A DNA stretch of 61,674 nucleotides, from contig JABGPL010000014.1 in assembly GCA_018644935.1 (NCBI GenBank), positions 1 through 61,674 on the forward strand, written 5' to 3'. The stretch is from Calditrichota bacterium. Its GTDB lineage: Bacteria > Electryoneota > AABM5-125-24 > Hatepunaeales > Hatepunaeaceae. Position 1 is the first letter of the stretch, and each line of letters starts with the position of its first letter. The notes beneath the pieces were generated by a model. That model did no database searches. It was given only the letters and a program-made list of their open reading frames with translations, and had not been told where the DNA came from. Made by a program: the position numbers and the translations under genes. Positions 52,069 through 61,671 of the stretch are shown here, in pieces.

Positions 52069-54522
52069 ATGATTCGGTGGCTCACCAAAGTGATTATCGG
52101 TGTTTTTCTTCTGGTCTCCTCAAGCTTTACTCAAGAAATCCACGAGATTGCAGTAGTAGATTTGGGCGAAGCCTTTGAAGTTGTCATCCACGATACTCTG
52201 GCATACGTGGCAGACGGATTCAGTGGCCTTCGCATATTTGATGTTTCAGATCCCGCCAATCCCAACCAAATCGGAAACTGGGACACTCCTGATAATAACC
52301 TCGGATTAACTTTTGACGATGATCAAGTCCTCCTTGCTGACGGTTCGCGAGGTTTCCAAATTGTCGATGTTAGTGATCCTGAAAATGTAGCGCTCCTCGG
52401 TTCCGCAGACACCGAAGGATTTGCCCGACGGGTGCGCGTAAGGGGTGATCTTGCCTTTATTGTGGACTACCGTCCTGGACTCCTGATTTATGACGTCTCC
52501 CAGCCAGATAATCCCCAGTTGATCGGTCAAACCCAAACGAACGGTGATGCCCGTGGCATACATTTGGGAAGCACAGAGGCATACATAGCTGCCAGCACTG
52601 GTGGGCTAAGGATTGTCAATATCTCCAACCCAACCAATCCTTTTGAGATAAGTTTTTGCGATACACCAGGCAATGCTATCGGTGTTGCTCGAGCCGGTCA
52701 TTATATCTACATCGCAGACTGGGACGCTGGAATACGGATGATTGACATATCCAATTTAATGAATCCTGTTGAAGTTGGCATGATCGAAACACCAGATTAC
52801 ACTTACGATGTGGCAGTTCAGAATAATCGACTGTTCACAGCCGAATGGGAAAGAGGCTTCCGAATCTTCGATCTCTTAGACCCGGAAAACCCCGAGCTCA
52901 TCGGAGAGGTAAATACACCAGGTTTTACAGCCTCCGTAACTCCAGACCAAATACTTCTTTATGCCTGTGATTATGAAGGCGGATTGAGGATATATGACAC
53001 CAGCGAATTGTTTGATCCGCCGGAAATTTCAATGCTACAAGAGGAATTAGATTTTGGAGTAATAAATATTGGCACTGGGCGTACTTCCGGCATGCAGATA
53101 ACCAATATCGGTGATTTACCGCTGGTTATTAATAACATACTCTCCGATAATGAGGTTTTTGAAGTCGAATTCGAGGAAGGGCATACTATCCTCCCACAAT
53201 GCTCGGAATCCTTCCTCTTAACATTTGAACCACCTGATACCATTCTTTATGAAGGAACGATAACGATCACCTCAAACGACCCGGATAATCCAGAGGTGCA
53301 CACTTCTCTTTCAGGATCAGGTAGAATCCAGCGGATAGGAGAGGTCACTTATCTGCCTATAGGCTTGCAGGGTACAATCGCTTTACTTGATGAACATGTA
53401 TTTCTTGGGAAGAATAATGGCTTCAGTGTCGTAGATATTTCCAATCCAGCCAACCCAGTTGAAGTAGACTCTTTTGAAACCGAAGAATATGGTTACGGTC
53501 TTGCAGTGTCAGGCAATTTGGCAATAACTGTTGGCGGCGATGATATATATATTATTGACGTTTCAAATCCAGAACAGATAGTTGAAATCGGAACCTACAG
53601 CCCTGATAGAGTGATATTCGCCTCAGACTTTAGGAATGATTTTGCCTATCTTTCCCTGGGAGACGGAAGCTCTACATTCCAGATAGTCAATCTCACCAAT
53701 CCCCAAGATCCAACTCTTGATTCAGAAATCGACTTCGATGGAGGAATTTATAACATTTTCCTTACAGATAATTTTGCATGGTGTAGTCACCATCCGAATG
53801 GGTTGGTAAAAATTGATATAAGTAATCCAGAAGCTCCAGAGGTTGTAGGAGAATTCCAGTTAGACATTCCTGTTCACAGTATTTTTGCAGTAAATAATGT
53901 GGTGTACTTTACATCCGGGCATACCGGAGTTCATGCACTGATTATCAATGATCAAAATGATTGGCAGGTAGTGAACACGCCTACTCCCGAATGGGCATGG
54001 GAAATAAATGTACAGGATGATCTCATGTTCGTTGCATCGATAGAAGGTTTGCATATTCTGGATGTTGCGGATCACGATCACAATCGGCACAGATTTCTTA
54101 GTTCAATCGCTTATATAGAGAGGGGAACTTTGCGGGATGTTGTTGCAAGAAACGGATTCGCTTTTGCATCCGGTGAATCAGGGTTGTATGTATTTGATGT
54201 GTCATATTTTACAGGTGTTTCCGAATCACCTCCTAGAACCACTCCTATTGACATCCCGATTCTGGCAACACTGGAACCCGCTTTCCCGAATCCCTTTAAT
54301 TCCTCAACAAATTTATCTTTTACGTTGAGTAAACCATCAAGAATTTCGCTCCATATTTTTGATATCACAGGGAAGTTTATAACATCGGCAACGGAGGGTG
54401 TTTTTAATACAGGTGTTCATCAGGTTGAATGGGAATCGCCGAACCTTGCCGGTGGTGTATATTTACTGAATTTATCCACCGATGGTTTTTCAACCACCCA
54501 GAAAATAGTCAATTTGAGATAG
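52069..54522 (+). CDS. LVIVD-repeat secreted protein with central ASH-like domain and sorting domain
   Basis: 817 residues; GGAGG 4 nt before the ATG. Signal peptide ends SSFTQ at about 24. Two LVIVD blocks: about 28-310 (LRIFDVSDPANPNQIG, LLIYDVSQPDNPQLIG) and about 430-720 (FSVVDISNPANPVEVD, YIIDVSNPEQIVEIG). Between them about 320-420 is an ASH/HYDIN-like (choice-of-anchor D) domain: ELDFGVINIGTGRTSGMQITNIGDLPLVIN ... YEGTITITSNDPDNPEVHTSLSGSG. C-terminal sorting domain: EPAFPNPFNSSTNLSFTL, ISLHIFDITGKFI, LAGGVYLLNLS. Split-propeller layout is unusual among the LVIVD genes here. Surface function inferred, ligand unknown. Confidence 0.87.
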   Translation: MIRWLTKVIIGVFLLVSSSFTQEIHEIAVVDLGEAFEVVIHDTLAYVADGFSGLRIFDVSDPANPNQIGNWDTPDNNLGLTFDDDQVLLADGSRGFQIVDVSDPENVALLGSADTEGFARRVRVRGDLAFIVDYRPGLLIYDVSQPDNPQLIGQTQTNGDARGIHLGSTEAYIAASTGGLRIVNISNPTNPFEISFCDTPGNAIGVARAGHYIYIADWDAGIRMIDISNLMNPVEVGMIETPDYTYDVAVQNNRLFTAEWERGFRIFDLLDPENPELIGEVNTPGFTASVTPDQILLYACDYEGGLRIYDTSELFDPPEISMLQEELDFGVINIGTGRTSGMQITNIGDLPLVINNILSDNEVFEVEFEEGHTILPQCSESFLLTFEPPDTILYEGTITITSNDPDNPEVHTSLSGSGRIQRIGEVTYLPIGLQGTIALLDEHVFLGKNNGFSVVDISNPANPVEVDSFETEEYGYGLAVSGNLAITVGGDDIYIIDVSNPEQIVEIGTYSPDRVIFASDFRNDFAYLSLGDGSSTFQIVNLTNPQDPTLDSEIDFDGGIYNIFLTDNFAWCSHHPNGLVKIDISNPEAPEVVGEFQLDIPVHSIFAVNNVVYFTSGHTGVHALIINDQNDWQVVNTPTPEWAWEINVQDDLMFVASIEGLHILDVADHDHNRHRFLSSIAYIERGTLRDVVARNGFAFASGESGLYVFDVSYFTGVSESPPRTTPIDIPILATLEPAFPNPFNSSTNLSFTLSKPSRISLHIFDITGKFITSATEGVFNTGVHQVEWESPNLAGGVYLLNLSTDGFSTTQKIVNLR

Positions 54523-54528
54523 GGAGAT

Positions 54529-55368
54529 ATGTCAACCAGAATCTTTAAATGCCGGAACTTGAACATCCCGCTTGGAGAGCGCACTCTGATAATGGGTATT
54601 CTCAATGCAACTCCCGATTCATTCTCTGATGGTGGTGAAGCATATGGGCTACAGAACGCTATTGATCGAGGATTGGAACTTATATCCGCCGGCGCTGATA
54701 TCCTGGATATTGGCGGTGAATCAACTCGCCCCGGCAGCGATCCGGTTTCGCTGGATGAGGAACTTGAGAGGGTGATCCCTGTTATTGAGGCACTTAGCAA
54801 TAAAACAAAAATCCCCATCTCAATAGATACATACAAATCTGAGGTTGCAAGGCTTGCTCTGAAAGCAGGAGCTCACATCGTCAATGATATCAGTGCCGGA
54901 ATATTCTCTGAGGATATGCCGGAGGTGGTGTCCGATTTTGGTGCAGGTATTGTCCTAATGCATATTAAAGGCACTCCGCGGGACATGCAGAAGAATCCCT
55001 CATATGACAATGTTATGGAAGAGATTTCGTATTTTCTGATGAATGCCGTTATTCAGTTTCGCAGTCGCGGAGTGGACAAATCCTCCATTCTTGTTGATCC
55101 GGGAATCGGGTTTGGAAAAAAATTGCTGCACAACCTTGAACTAATGAAGCGCCTTGGTGAACTAAAAAAACTGGCAAGTGGCGTTTTGGTTGGACCATCT
55201 CGAAAGTCGTTCATCAGTGGGATCACTGGATCTCCGGTTGATGATCGACTGCCTGAAACTATTTCTGCTGCTGTTGTCTGCGCATTTAATGGAGCGGATG
55301 TCATCCGAGTTCATGACGTATATCCAGTCGCAAAAGCCTTAAAAGTATCTGATGCAATTCAACGCTAA
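54529..55368 (+). CDS. folP: Dihydropteroate synthase
   Basis: 279 residues. Joins hydroxymethyl-dihydropterin pyrophosphate and p-aminobenzoate in folate synthesis. Seen: MGILNATPDSFSDGG, DILDIGGESTRPGSDPVS, PISIDTYKSEVA, AHIVNDISAG, VLMHIKGTPRDMQ, DPGIGFGKKLLHNLELMKRL and GPSRKSFI, the complete set. ATG at 54529, six bases after the LVIVD gene, with GGGAG upstream. Other folate genes are absent nearby. Confidence 0.96.
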   Translation: MSTRIFKCRNLNIPLGERTLIMGILNATPDSFSDGGEAYGLQNAIDRGLELISAGADILDIGGESTRPGSDPVSLDEELERVIPVIEALSNKTKIPISIDTYKSEVARLALKAGAHIVNDISAGIFSEDMPEVVSDFGAGIVLMHIKGTPRDMQKNPSYDNVMEEISYFLMNAVIQFRSRGVDKSSILVDPGIGFGKKLLHNLELMKRLGELKKLASGVLVGPSRKSFISGITGSPVDDRLPETISAAVVCAFNGADVIRVHDVYPVAKALKVSDAIQR

Positions 55369-55541
55369 TTATGATTTTTCAGTTGTTTATCAATTATACA
55401 AACTTGAAACACTTGCATAGAAAATTATCCGAGTTTACCTTCAGAATAAACAATCCTATTAGTGGGCAACATCGAACATTTCAATTAATCTACCGAAAGA
55501 TAAGCTGAAAATATACATATAGATAATTTTTGGAGGTTACA

Positions 55542-56456
55542 ATGCCTGAGCGAAGAATTAGAAAGCCTGAGAAAAAGAAGGTAGAAGAAAGCGAACAAAT
55601 GAAAATTGCTTTCTTTAGAAAACAAGAGGTTAGAAGAGAATTACATAATGATGAATGGTATTTCTCCGTGTTAGACGTAGTTGGGATATTATCTGGAACA
55701 GAAAATCCGAGAAGATACTGGAGTGACCTTAAGAGGAAGCTAAAAGCAGAGGGAGCAACTCAGTTGTACGAGAAAATCGTACAACTGAAATTGGAGAGCT
55801 CAGATGGCAAAAAATACTCAACCGATTGTGCGGATACAGAAACCATGTTGAGAATAGTTCAGTCAATTCCCTCACCAAATGCAGAGCCTTTTAAAAGGTG
55901 GTTAGCAAAGGTAGGCTTTGAGAGGATTCAAGAAATTGAGCAGCCCGGATTAGCTGTTAAAAGAGCGAGAGCAACCTACATCGCAAAGGGATATGATGAT
56001 GAATGGATCGAGAGACGTGTTCAAAATATTCAAAAGCGAGCCGAGCTAACAGATGAATGGAAAGATCGGGGGGTAGAAATCGGCAGGGAATATGCAATAT
56101 TAACCGCGGAAATATCCGCAGCCACATTTGGATTTAACCCGAATGAACATAAGGAAGTAAAGGGACTCGATAAACGGGATAACTTGCGCGACCACATGAC
56201 CCCGCTTGAGCTGATATTTTCAACTCTCGGAGAGGTTGCAACAAAGGAAATAACGGTAAATCGGGATGCGAAGGGATTTGATGAGAGCCTTGAATCTGCT
56301 AAAGATGGCGGAAAAATTGCGGGTGACGCAAGACTGGCGTTAGAAAAACAAACAGGAAAATCTGTTGTGACCTCAAAGAACTATAAAGAACTTTCATTTG
56401 ATCCGAAAATCAAAAAAGCTGTCAACGTTCCGCCTCCAGACAAGAAGTCAAGTTGA
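55542..56456 (+). CDS. DinD/Bro-N type phage antirepressor-like protein
   Basis: 304 residues; ATG at 55542 with GGAGG 5 nt upstream. The N-terminal ~110 residues are a Bro-N domain (IAFFRKQEVRRELHNDEWYFSVLDVVGIL, YWSDLKRKLKAEG, ETMLRIVQSIPSPNAEPFKRWLAKVGFERIQEI), as in phage antirepressors and DNA damage-inducible protein D. The C-terminal part (YDDEWIERRVQNIQKRAELTDEW, YAILTAEISAATFGFNPNEHK, HMTPLELIFSTLGE) matches the DinD-type tail. No phage genes flank it, so it is a lone, probably transferred gene in a housekeeping block. In E. coli DinD is SOS-induced and inhibits RecA filaments; whether this one does is unknown. No LexA box was verified. Confidence 0.87.
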   Translation: MPERRIRKPEKKKVEESEQMKIAFFRKQEVRRELHNDEWYFSVLDVVGILSGTENPRRYWSDLKRKLKAEGATQLYEKIVQLKLESSDGKKYSTDCADTETMLRIVQSIPSPNAEPFKRWLAKVGFERIQEIEQPGLAVKRARATYIAKGYDDEWIERRVQNIQKRAELTDEWKDRGVEIGREYAILTAEISAATFGFNPNEHKEVKGLDKRDNLRDHMTPLELIFSTLGEVATKEITVNRDAKGFDESLESAKDGGKIAGDARLALEKQTGKSVVTSKNYKELSFDPKIKKAVNVPPPDKKSS

Positions 56457-56497
56457 CAATGACCAATAAGCTTACTATTCAATAATTTTTATTTGCG

Positions 56498-56944
56498 ATG
56501 AAATTAGATTATATTATTCATGAGCTTAATCTCAATAAGTATTTGAATCCGGTAATGGAAATTGAAACCCGAAATTTCCCTGATCCCTGGCCAGTAAGTG
56601 CATTCATTGAGGTTTGGATGTGGGGGTATTTACTCTGGGGGGTGTTCCAATCGGATAACCTCATTGGCTATCTGATAGCTGCTAAGAGGAACAACCGTTA
56701 TCACATAGCAAATGTTGTAATCGATATACCGTTCCGTAGATTAGGAGCCGGTCGAGGTATATTGCGGAAATTGATACAACATGCAAAAGAAGAAAAAGTT
56801 AAGAGAATTTTTCTTGAGGTTAGGAAAAGCAACCACGCAGCGATTATGTTGTATAAGTCTGAAGGATTTGTTCAGTCCGGCGAGAAGTCCGACTATTATG
56901 AAGATTCCGAAAGTGCATTGATTTTCAGTTGCGATCTTGGTTAG
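56498..56944 (+). CDS. rimI: GNAT N-acetyltransferase, RimI-like
   Basis: 148 residues, typical of the ribosomal protein S18-alanine acetyltransferase. Seen: IHELNLNKYLNPVMEIETRNFPDPW (N-terminal RimI pattern), IGYLIAAKRNNRYHIANVVIDIPFRRLGAGRGILRKLI with the acetyl-CoA R-x-x-G-x-G loop, and FLEVRKSNHAAIMLYKSEGFVQSGEKSDYY. Modifies the N-terminus of S18. No clear ribosome site before ATG 56498. Partner tsaB is not adjacent. Confidence 0.88.
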   Translation: MKLDYIIHELNLNKYLNPVMEIETRNFPDPWPVSAFIEVWMWGYLLWGVFQSDNLIGYLIAAKRNNRYHIANVVIDIPFRRLGAGRGILRKLIQHAKEEKVKRIFLEVRKSNHAAIMLYKSEGFVQSGEKSDYYEDSESALIFSCDLG

Positions 56945-56997
56945 CAACTCAATCAGGTTCAAATAAGTAGTTTCTTTAATTTTTCACAAAGTTAATT

Positions 56998-57846
56998 ATG
57001 GCAGCATGGTTTAAAAGGTCAGGGAAACCCCTGAAATCAGAACAGAGGCGCGACATTCCCGATGGAGTGTGGATCAAGTGTAAATCTTGTGGTGACACGC
57101 TATTTAAAACAGAGTTGATGCGCCAAAAACAAATATGCAAAAGTTGTGGATATCATTTCCTGTTGCCATCAGAAGAATATTTCAAGCTCCTGCTTGACCT
57201 TGATAGCTGGACTGAGCACGACGCCAAAGTAACTTCTGTTGATACACTTGGGTTTAAGGATACACTGAAGTACTCTGACAGGATTGTCAAATACACAAAA
57301 AAATCTGGGCTGTCGGATGCAATTCGTTGTGTTTCTGGTCGTCTCGATGATAAACCCGTTGAATTAGCTGTGATGGACTTTGCCTTTATGGGCGGGAGTG
57401 TTGGTTCAGTCGTGGGTGAAAAGATTTCACGGTCAATAAAAAGGGCAATCCAGAACAAAACCCCGTTGATTATTGTCTCTTGTTCAGGTGGGATGCGAAT
57501 GCAGGAGGGAATATTTTCTCTGATGCAAATGGCGAAAGTTTCAACAGCACTGGTTACCTTATCCAGAGCAAAGCTGCCATTTATTTCAATTCTGACAAAT
57601 CCGACCACCGGTGGCACAACAGCATCATTTTCAATGCTTGGTGACCTGAATATTTCTGAGCCAGGAGCCCTTATTGGTTTCGCCGGTCCGAGAGTTATCA
57701 AACAAACAATTGGTCAGGATTTACCTCCGGGATTTCAAAGCGCAGAATTTCTTCTCGACCATGGTTTTTTAGATATGATCGTGAAAAGAACAGATATGAA
57801 ACCGAAGCTTTCTAATCTACTCTCTATCCTGACACCCAGAGAATAA
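56998..57846 (+). CDS. accD: Acetyl-CoA carboxylase carboxyltransferase subunit beta
   Basis: 282 residues. Transfers carboxyl from biotin to acetyl-CoA with AccA. Seen: four-cysteine zinc ribbon (Cys28, Cys31, Cys47, Cys50), VDTLGFKDTLKYSDRI, SGLSDAIRCVSGRLDDKPVELAVMDFAFMGGSVGSVVGEKISR, SCSGGMRMQEGIFSLMQMAK, LTNPTTGGTTASFSMLGD and IGFAGPRVIKQTIGQDLP. All landmarks of bacterial AccD. accA and accB are not in the window, and accC is on the opposite strand ~52 kb away. Confidence 0.96.
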   Translation: MAAWFKRSGKPLKSEQRRDIPDGVWIKCKSCGDTLFKTELMRQKQICKSCGYHFLLPSEEYFKLLLDLDSWTEHDAKVTSVDTLGFKDTLKYSDRIVKYTKKSGLSDAIRCVSGRLDDKPVELAVMDFAFMGGSVGSVVGEKISRSIKRAIQNKTPLIIVSCSGGMRMQEGIFSLMQMAKVSTALVTLSRAKLPFISILTNPTTGGTTASFSMLGDLNISEPGALIGFAGPRVIKQTIGQDLPPGFQSAEFLLDHGFLDMIVKRTDMKPKLSNLLSILTPRE

Positions 57847-57943
57847 AATGCATTTTCGGATGGATAAGCTTCTCCTGAATAATACAATCTTGATAGCAGG
57901 CTTCACACTAAGAAAATAGCAAACCAGACATAGAAAATGAAAA

Positions 57944-58906
57944 ATGACTGACATACCCGATGTATTTGGATTAGGTCATTGTTGTATAGACTATCTTAAT
58001 GTACTCGACCCTTTCCCCGACAAAGGGAAAAAGGGAGAAATCGTTGATTCCCTGATTATTAGTGGCGGACCTGTTCCAACAGCATTACAGGCACTTAAAA
58101 TATTTGGACGCACCACACGATTCTGCGGAAAGGTCGGAGATGACGAGGCTGGTGAGCAGGTTATATCCGAGCTTGATATGAACGGAATTGACACCACACC
58201 GATTGTTATTGACCCTGAAATAAAAACCGCCATCGCGCATATCTGGATAGACATTTCAGATGGTTCACGTACAATTGCACTAAACAGAGCAAAGACCAAT
58301 TGGATATCTGAATCCGAATTAGATAACAACCATCCAAAGAAATGTAGGCTATTTTTAACCGATGGTCGAGCCGAAAAAGCAACCATCCAAGCCCTTCAAG
58401 TCGCCAGAAATGCAGGTATACCTACCGTGTTTGACAGTGGAGCAGTTCGTCCCGGAATTGAAAAGATGTTACCGTTAGTGGACTATGCTGTTGTATCAAT
58501 CGATTTTGCTGACACTTTTCTCACTATCCCAAAGCAGCATACCCGGTCTTCAGAAAAAGAGGCCATTATCGAACGAGGTCAAGTACTTTGTCGAGCTCTA
58601 ATCAATAGTGGAGCAGGAACTGCAATCGTAACAGTTGGTGAAATGGGAGCGGTCTGGTCAACCAGATCTGAAAAAGGGCTAATTCCCGGCTTTGAAGTAG
58701 ATGTTTATGATACCACAGGAGCGGGAGATATTTTTCATGCTGGTTTCATTCATGGATTATTGGAAGAATGGTGTATGACAGAATGCATACGTTTTGGTAA
58801 TGCTGCGGCGGCACTTTCCTGTAGAAAACTCTCCGGATTAATGGGAATACCAACTCTCGAGGAAATTAACGAACTGCTTTACCATTCTACAAATACTCAG
58901 ATGTAA
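57944..58906 (+). CDS. PfkB family carbohydrate kinase
   Basis: 320 residues. Ribokinase-fold sugar kinase: N-terminal FGLGHCCIDYLNVLDPFPDKG, GGPVPTALQALKIFG, FCGKVGDDEAGEQV, and the C-terminal signature VDVYDTTGAGDIFHAGFIHGLL with the catalytic Asp in GAGD. Neither the SGXT ribokinase nor the fructokinase specifics are readable, so the substrate is left open. ATG at 57944; weak ribosome site. Follows accD by 97 bases. Confidence 0.92.
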   Translation: MTDIPDVFGLGHCCIDYLNVLDPFPDKGKKGEIVDSLIISGGPVPTALQALKIFGRTTRFCGKVGDDEAGEQVISELDMNGIDTTPIVIDPEIKTAIAHIWIDISDGSRTIALNRAKTNWISESELDNNHPKKCRLFLTDGRAEKATIQALQVARNAGIPTVFDSGAVRPGIEKMLPLVDYAVVSIDFADTFLTIPKQHTRSSEKEAIIERGQVLCRALINSGAGTAIVTVGEMGAVWSTRSEKGLIPGFEVDVYDTTGAGDIFHAGFIHGLLEEWCMTECIRFGNAAAALSCRKLSGLMGIPTLEEINELLYHSTNTQM

Positions 58907-58972
58907 TTTTGTTTCTAGAGAGCTCAATAAATTGGCCCCTACGCGGATTCACTCTCCCATCAAAAAAGGGAA

Positions 58973-59003
58973 CTGCCGAGAAATATATAATTATTCCCGG
59001 CAG
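58973..59003. terminator. Possible terminator between convergent genes
   Basis: CTGCCG / CGGCAG, one mismatch, then GAA / TTC, around an AT-rich loop between the PfkB kinase (+) and the LVIVD gene (-). No strong T-run, so only a tentative call. Confidence 0.4.
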
Positions 59004-59049
59004 CATTAGTGTTTCCATTTACCATACGTGTCTTCTCACTTAAACATAT

Positions 59050-61275
59050 TTATTTGACCAACAGAATTCGTTGTGTTTCAGTTTTTGTTTTTGAAGCATA
59101 CCGGACAATATACATTCCCCCGGTATTGCTAGATGCATTCCATGTCACTTCATGAACACCAGCCGATGCATACCCATTTTCAAGATCAGCAACAATCCGG
59201 CCATGCATATCAAATATCTGAAGATTTATATATTCACTTCCCGGCAGATTATAGACAATGGTAGCCTCTGCATTAAATGGATTTGGATAACATCCCACTA
59301 TGCCAAACCTCATTCCATCGCCAAAGTCCTGAATATCCTCATTATTGGTTGCAGATTGGAGGTTCATCGCTTCTGAACAATCCAGTATTGCAATCCCTGA
59401 CCGCCCCGCAACATATGCGTATTGTCCGGCAATAGCAATCCCCGCCGGATACATATTCATCCCTGAGAAATTTCCAAGCAGGTGTTGATTATCCTCGTTT
59501 GAAATGTCATAAAGTTCTAGCCCGTCGTTCCAATTTGTGGCAAAAAGCAGCTCTCCGGATATGTCAAAATCATAACACAATCCCGTTCTGAACTGGCGTG
59601 AAAGTACTATATCCTCAGGATTGGAAATATTGTATTGCCAGAGAACATCGCCATCAGCCCAAAAAAGAGTTTCTTCCATAATTTCAAGAGCCGACCCTAT
59701 GCCCTCCGAATAAATACCGTTGACGATCAGAGGATCTTCCGGGTTTGAGATTTCTAATGTCCATAATCCGATCTTCATTCCGGTCACATATGCATAATTA
59801 CCAGAGATCGCGACAGTGCTACAGGGAATTCTAACACGCCCCACATGATGAGGATTACTCAGATCAGAGACATCCACAACCCACAGTCCCTCACCCACCG
59901 GTTGCCAGGAATTCTGAGTTGCAGCAACATAGGCATAATCACCGGATACGACAACATCACCAACAAATCCTCCCATTTCAAATGAGCCGATCTCTTGTAT
60001 ATTTTCAAGATCTGAAATATCAAGGATGAGCATGCCCGCTAGTCCATCAGCGATAAATGCAACATCTCCTCTGATAAACACATTAAGCATTTGACCCGAC
60101 GTTTCATATTTTGCAAGTTCGCGAGGATTTACAGGGTCAGATATATCCAGTACAAACATTCCATTTTCCGAATCAACAACAAAAGCTCTGTTATTGTTAA
60201 TAACAATCCCACCTATTTCCCCATATTCACCAATCGAACTTACCTGTTGAATTGATGCTGGATCGCTTACATCAAATACAATCATGCCATTAAAGTGAGT
60301 CGTCAAATAGACGAAATCACCTCGTAAGCTCAAATCCTCTATCGGAAAATCAAAATGCAAATCATCGATTAATTGGGGATTTGAAGGATCTTCGATATCC
60401 ACAACGTATAGCCAGGATTCTCTGTTATCAAAATTGTCCCCAATGCAAAACGCAAAACGTTCATTTATCTCAATTTTGTAAACGCTCTCTTGAAAATCAA
60501 TTCTGCCAAATTCAGATATTCGATTCAAAGGTTCAGAAACGTCATACACATACAAACTCCGATTTCGTGCAACTATACATCCAACGGTTTCCGTAACAGA
60601 GATATCACTTACCTGAGCGTGTATTTGAATAGTGCCGACTTGAAATATTGAGTCCTGATTACTAATATCGATTGTGGTTATTCGCTGAGCCCTGTAATCT
60701 GTGGCGAAAACAAAGTTGTCATTTGAAGACAACGTTCGTGTATACCCATCATTAATACCAAAAGCTTCGAGAACAGCAGGCTCAAATGGATCAGAAACGT
60801 CTACGATCAAAACCGCCGGTGTATCATCGTTAACTCCACGACTAATCTTTCCGGCTGCTATAATAACAAGATTGCCCTGTTTTTCAATCTCCCAACCCGA
60901 GCCTTCCAATTCAACCGTACTGATTAATTCAGGAGTTTCGGGACTGGATACATCTATCACCTGCAATGCAGTTGGGTCCGCTGATATTGCATATGCATAG
61001 TCACCATCAACGGCTACTCCCTGTACTGATCCATCTACGTCTACAACACTAACCTGTCGTGGTGACTGCACGTCAGAAACATCTACAATTCGGACACCCT
61101 GACGACCACTTGCAACATAAACATAATCATCACTAACTCCGACCTGATTCAGGTCGTACCAGTAATCATATATGGAATTCACCATGTTTACACCGTTACC
61201 ATCTTGAGCGCATATGGTTGCACCAAAAAATAGCAGAACAAACAGAGCGTATGTGATCTTTAGTTTTTTCACCAT
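59050..61275 (-). CDS. LVIVD-repeat secreted protein with C-terminal sorting domain
   Basis: 741 residues from ATG at 61275 (AAGGA just upstream); a longer frame from 61335 puts 20 Cys-rich residues before the signal and is not preferred. Signal peptide KLKITYALFVLLFFGATICAQ. LVIVD units at about 30-640, for example VRIVDVSDVQSPRQVS, LQVIDVSSPETPELIS, MFVLDISDPVNPRELA and LELYDISNEDNQHLLG. C-terminal sorting domain: VGCYPNPFNAEATIVY, INLQIFDMHGRIV, EVTWNASSNTGGMYIVRY. Same architecture as the genes at 19335 and 21506. Function unknown, surface or secreted. Confidence 0.87.
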   Translation of the reverse strand: MVKKLKITYALFVLLFFGATICAQDGNGVNMVNSIYDYWYDLNQVGVSDDYVYVASGRQGVRIVDVSDVQSPRQVSVVDVDGSVQGVAVDGDYAYAISADPTALQVIDVSSPETPELISTVELEGSGWEIEKQGNLVIIAAGKISRGVNDDTPAVLIVDVSDPFEPAVLEAFGINDGYTRTLSSNDNFVFATDYRAQRITTIDISNQDSIFQVGTIQIHAQVSDISVTETVGCIVARNRSLYVYDVSEPLNRISEFGRIDFQESVYKIEINERFAFCIGDNFDNRESWLYVVDIEDPSNPQLIDDLHFDFPIEDLSLRGDFVYLTTHFNGMIVFDVSDPASIQQVSSIGEYGEIGGIVINNNRAFVVDSENGMFVLDISDPVNPRELAKYETSGQMLNVFIRGDVAFIADGLAGMLILDISDLENIQEIGSFEMGGFVGDVVVSGDYAYVAATQNSWQPVGEGLWVVDVSDLSNPHHVGRVRIPCSTVAISGNYAYVTGMKIGLWTLEISNPEDPLIVNGIYSEGIGSALEIMEETLFWADGDVLWQYNISNPEDIVLSRQFRTGLCYDFDISGELLFATNWNDGLELYDISNEDNQHLLGNFSGMNMYPAGIAIAGQYAYVAGRSGIAILDCSEAMNLQSATNNEDIQDFGDGMRFGIVGCYPNPFNAEATIVYNLPGSEYINLQIFDMHGRIVADLENGYASAGVHEVTWNASSNTGGMYIVRYASKTKTETQRILLVK

Positions 61276-61428
61276 TTCCTTAATCTCTTCATTTGCTGCA
61301 ATTATTGCACACCAGACAGCGCAACAATTGCACATTCACTCATAAGTATCATTTGACAGTTTCTTAATCTTTTTCAATTCAAAGCCACATCTGTTTTCCC
61401 CAGAACCATCAGCAACACCTTTGTATCA

Positions 61429-61671
61429 TTAAATACAGCGCTTTACCACTTCGGCAATCACTTCACAAACCTCAACCGGGAATAATATAGAACAATGAAG
61501 TTCACTCTTGTAAATCGCAAAGCCTATGCCAAACGTTGGATTCACATCCTTTCCATTTTTTTGATGCGTTTTCAAAAGAGTTTGAATCTGTTTCAAAAAT
61601 TCAACAGTTGAACATTCCTTCAGGCGACCACAGACGTATATTACCAATATCATGAACAGGAAGAAATTCAA
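61429..61671 (-). CDS. Unrecognised reading frame at the window edge, possibly partial or broken
   Basis: 80 codons read leftward from the right edge (GIGFAIYKSELHCSILFPVEVCEVIAEVVKRCI at its end). No family recognised. A second frame from the edge reads plausibly as VEFLPVHDIGNIRLWSPEGM before a TGA near 61605, so the gene may run in from outside the window with a frameshift, or only one frame may be real. The gap 61276-61428 shows no other feature. Confidence 0.3.
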   Translation of the reverse strand: MNFFLFMILVIYVCGRLKECSTVEFLKQIQTLLKTHQKNGKDVNPTFGIGFAIYKSELHCSILFPVEVCEVIAEVVKRCI

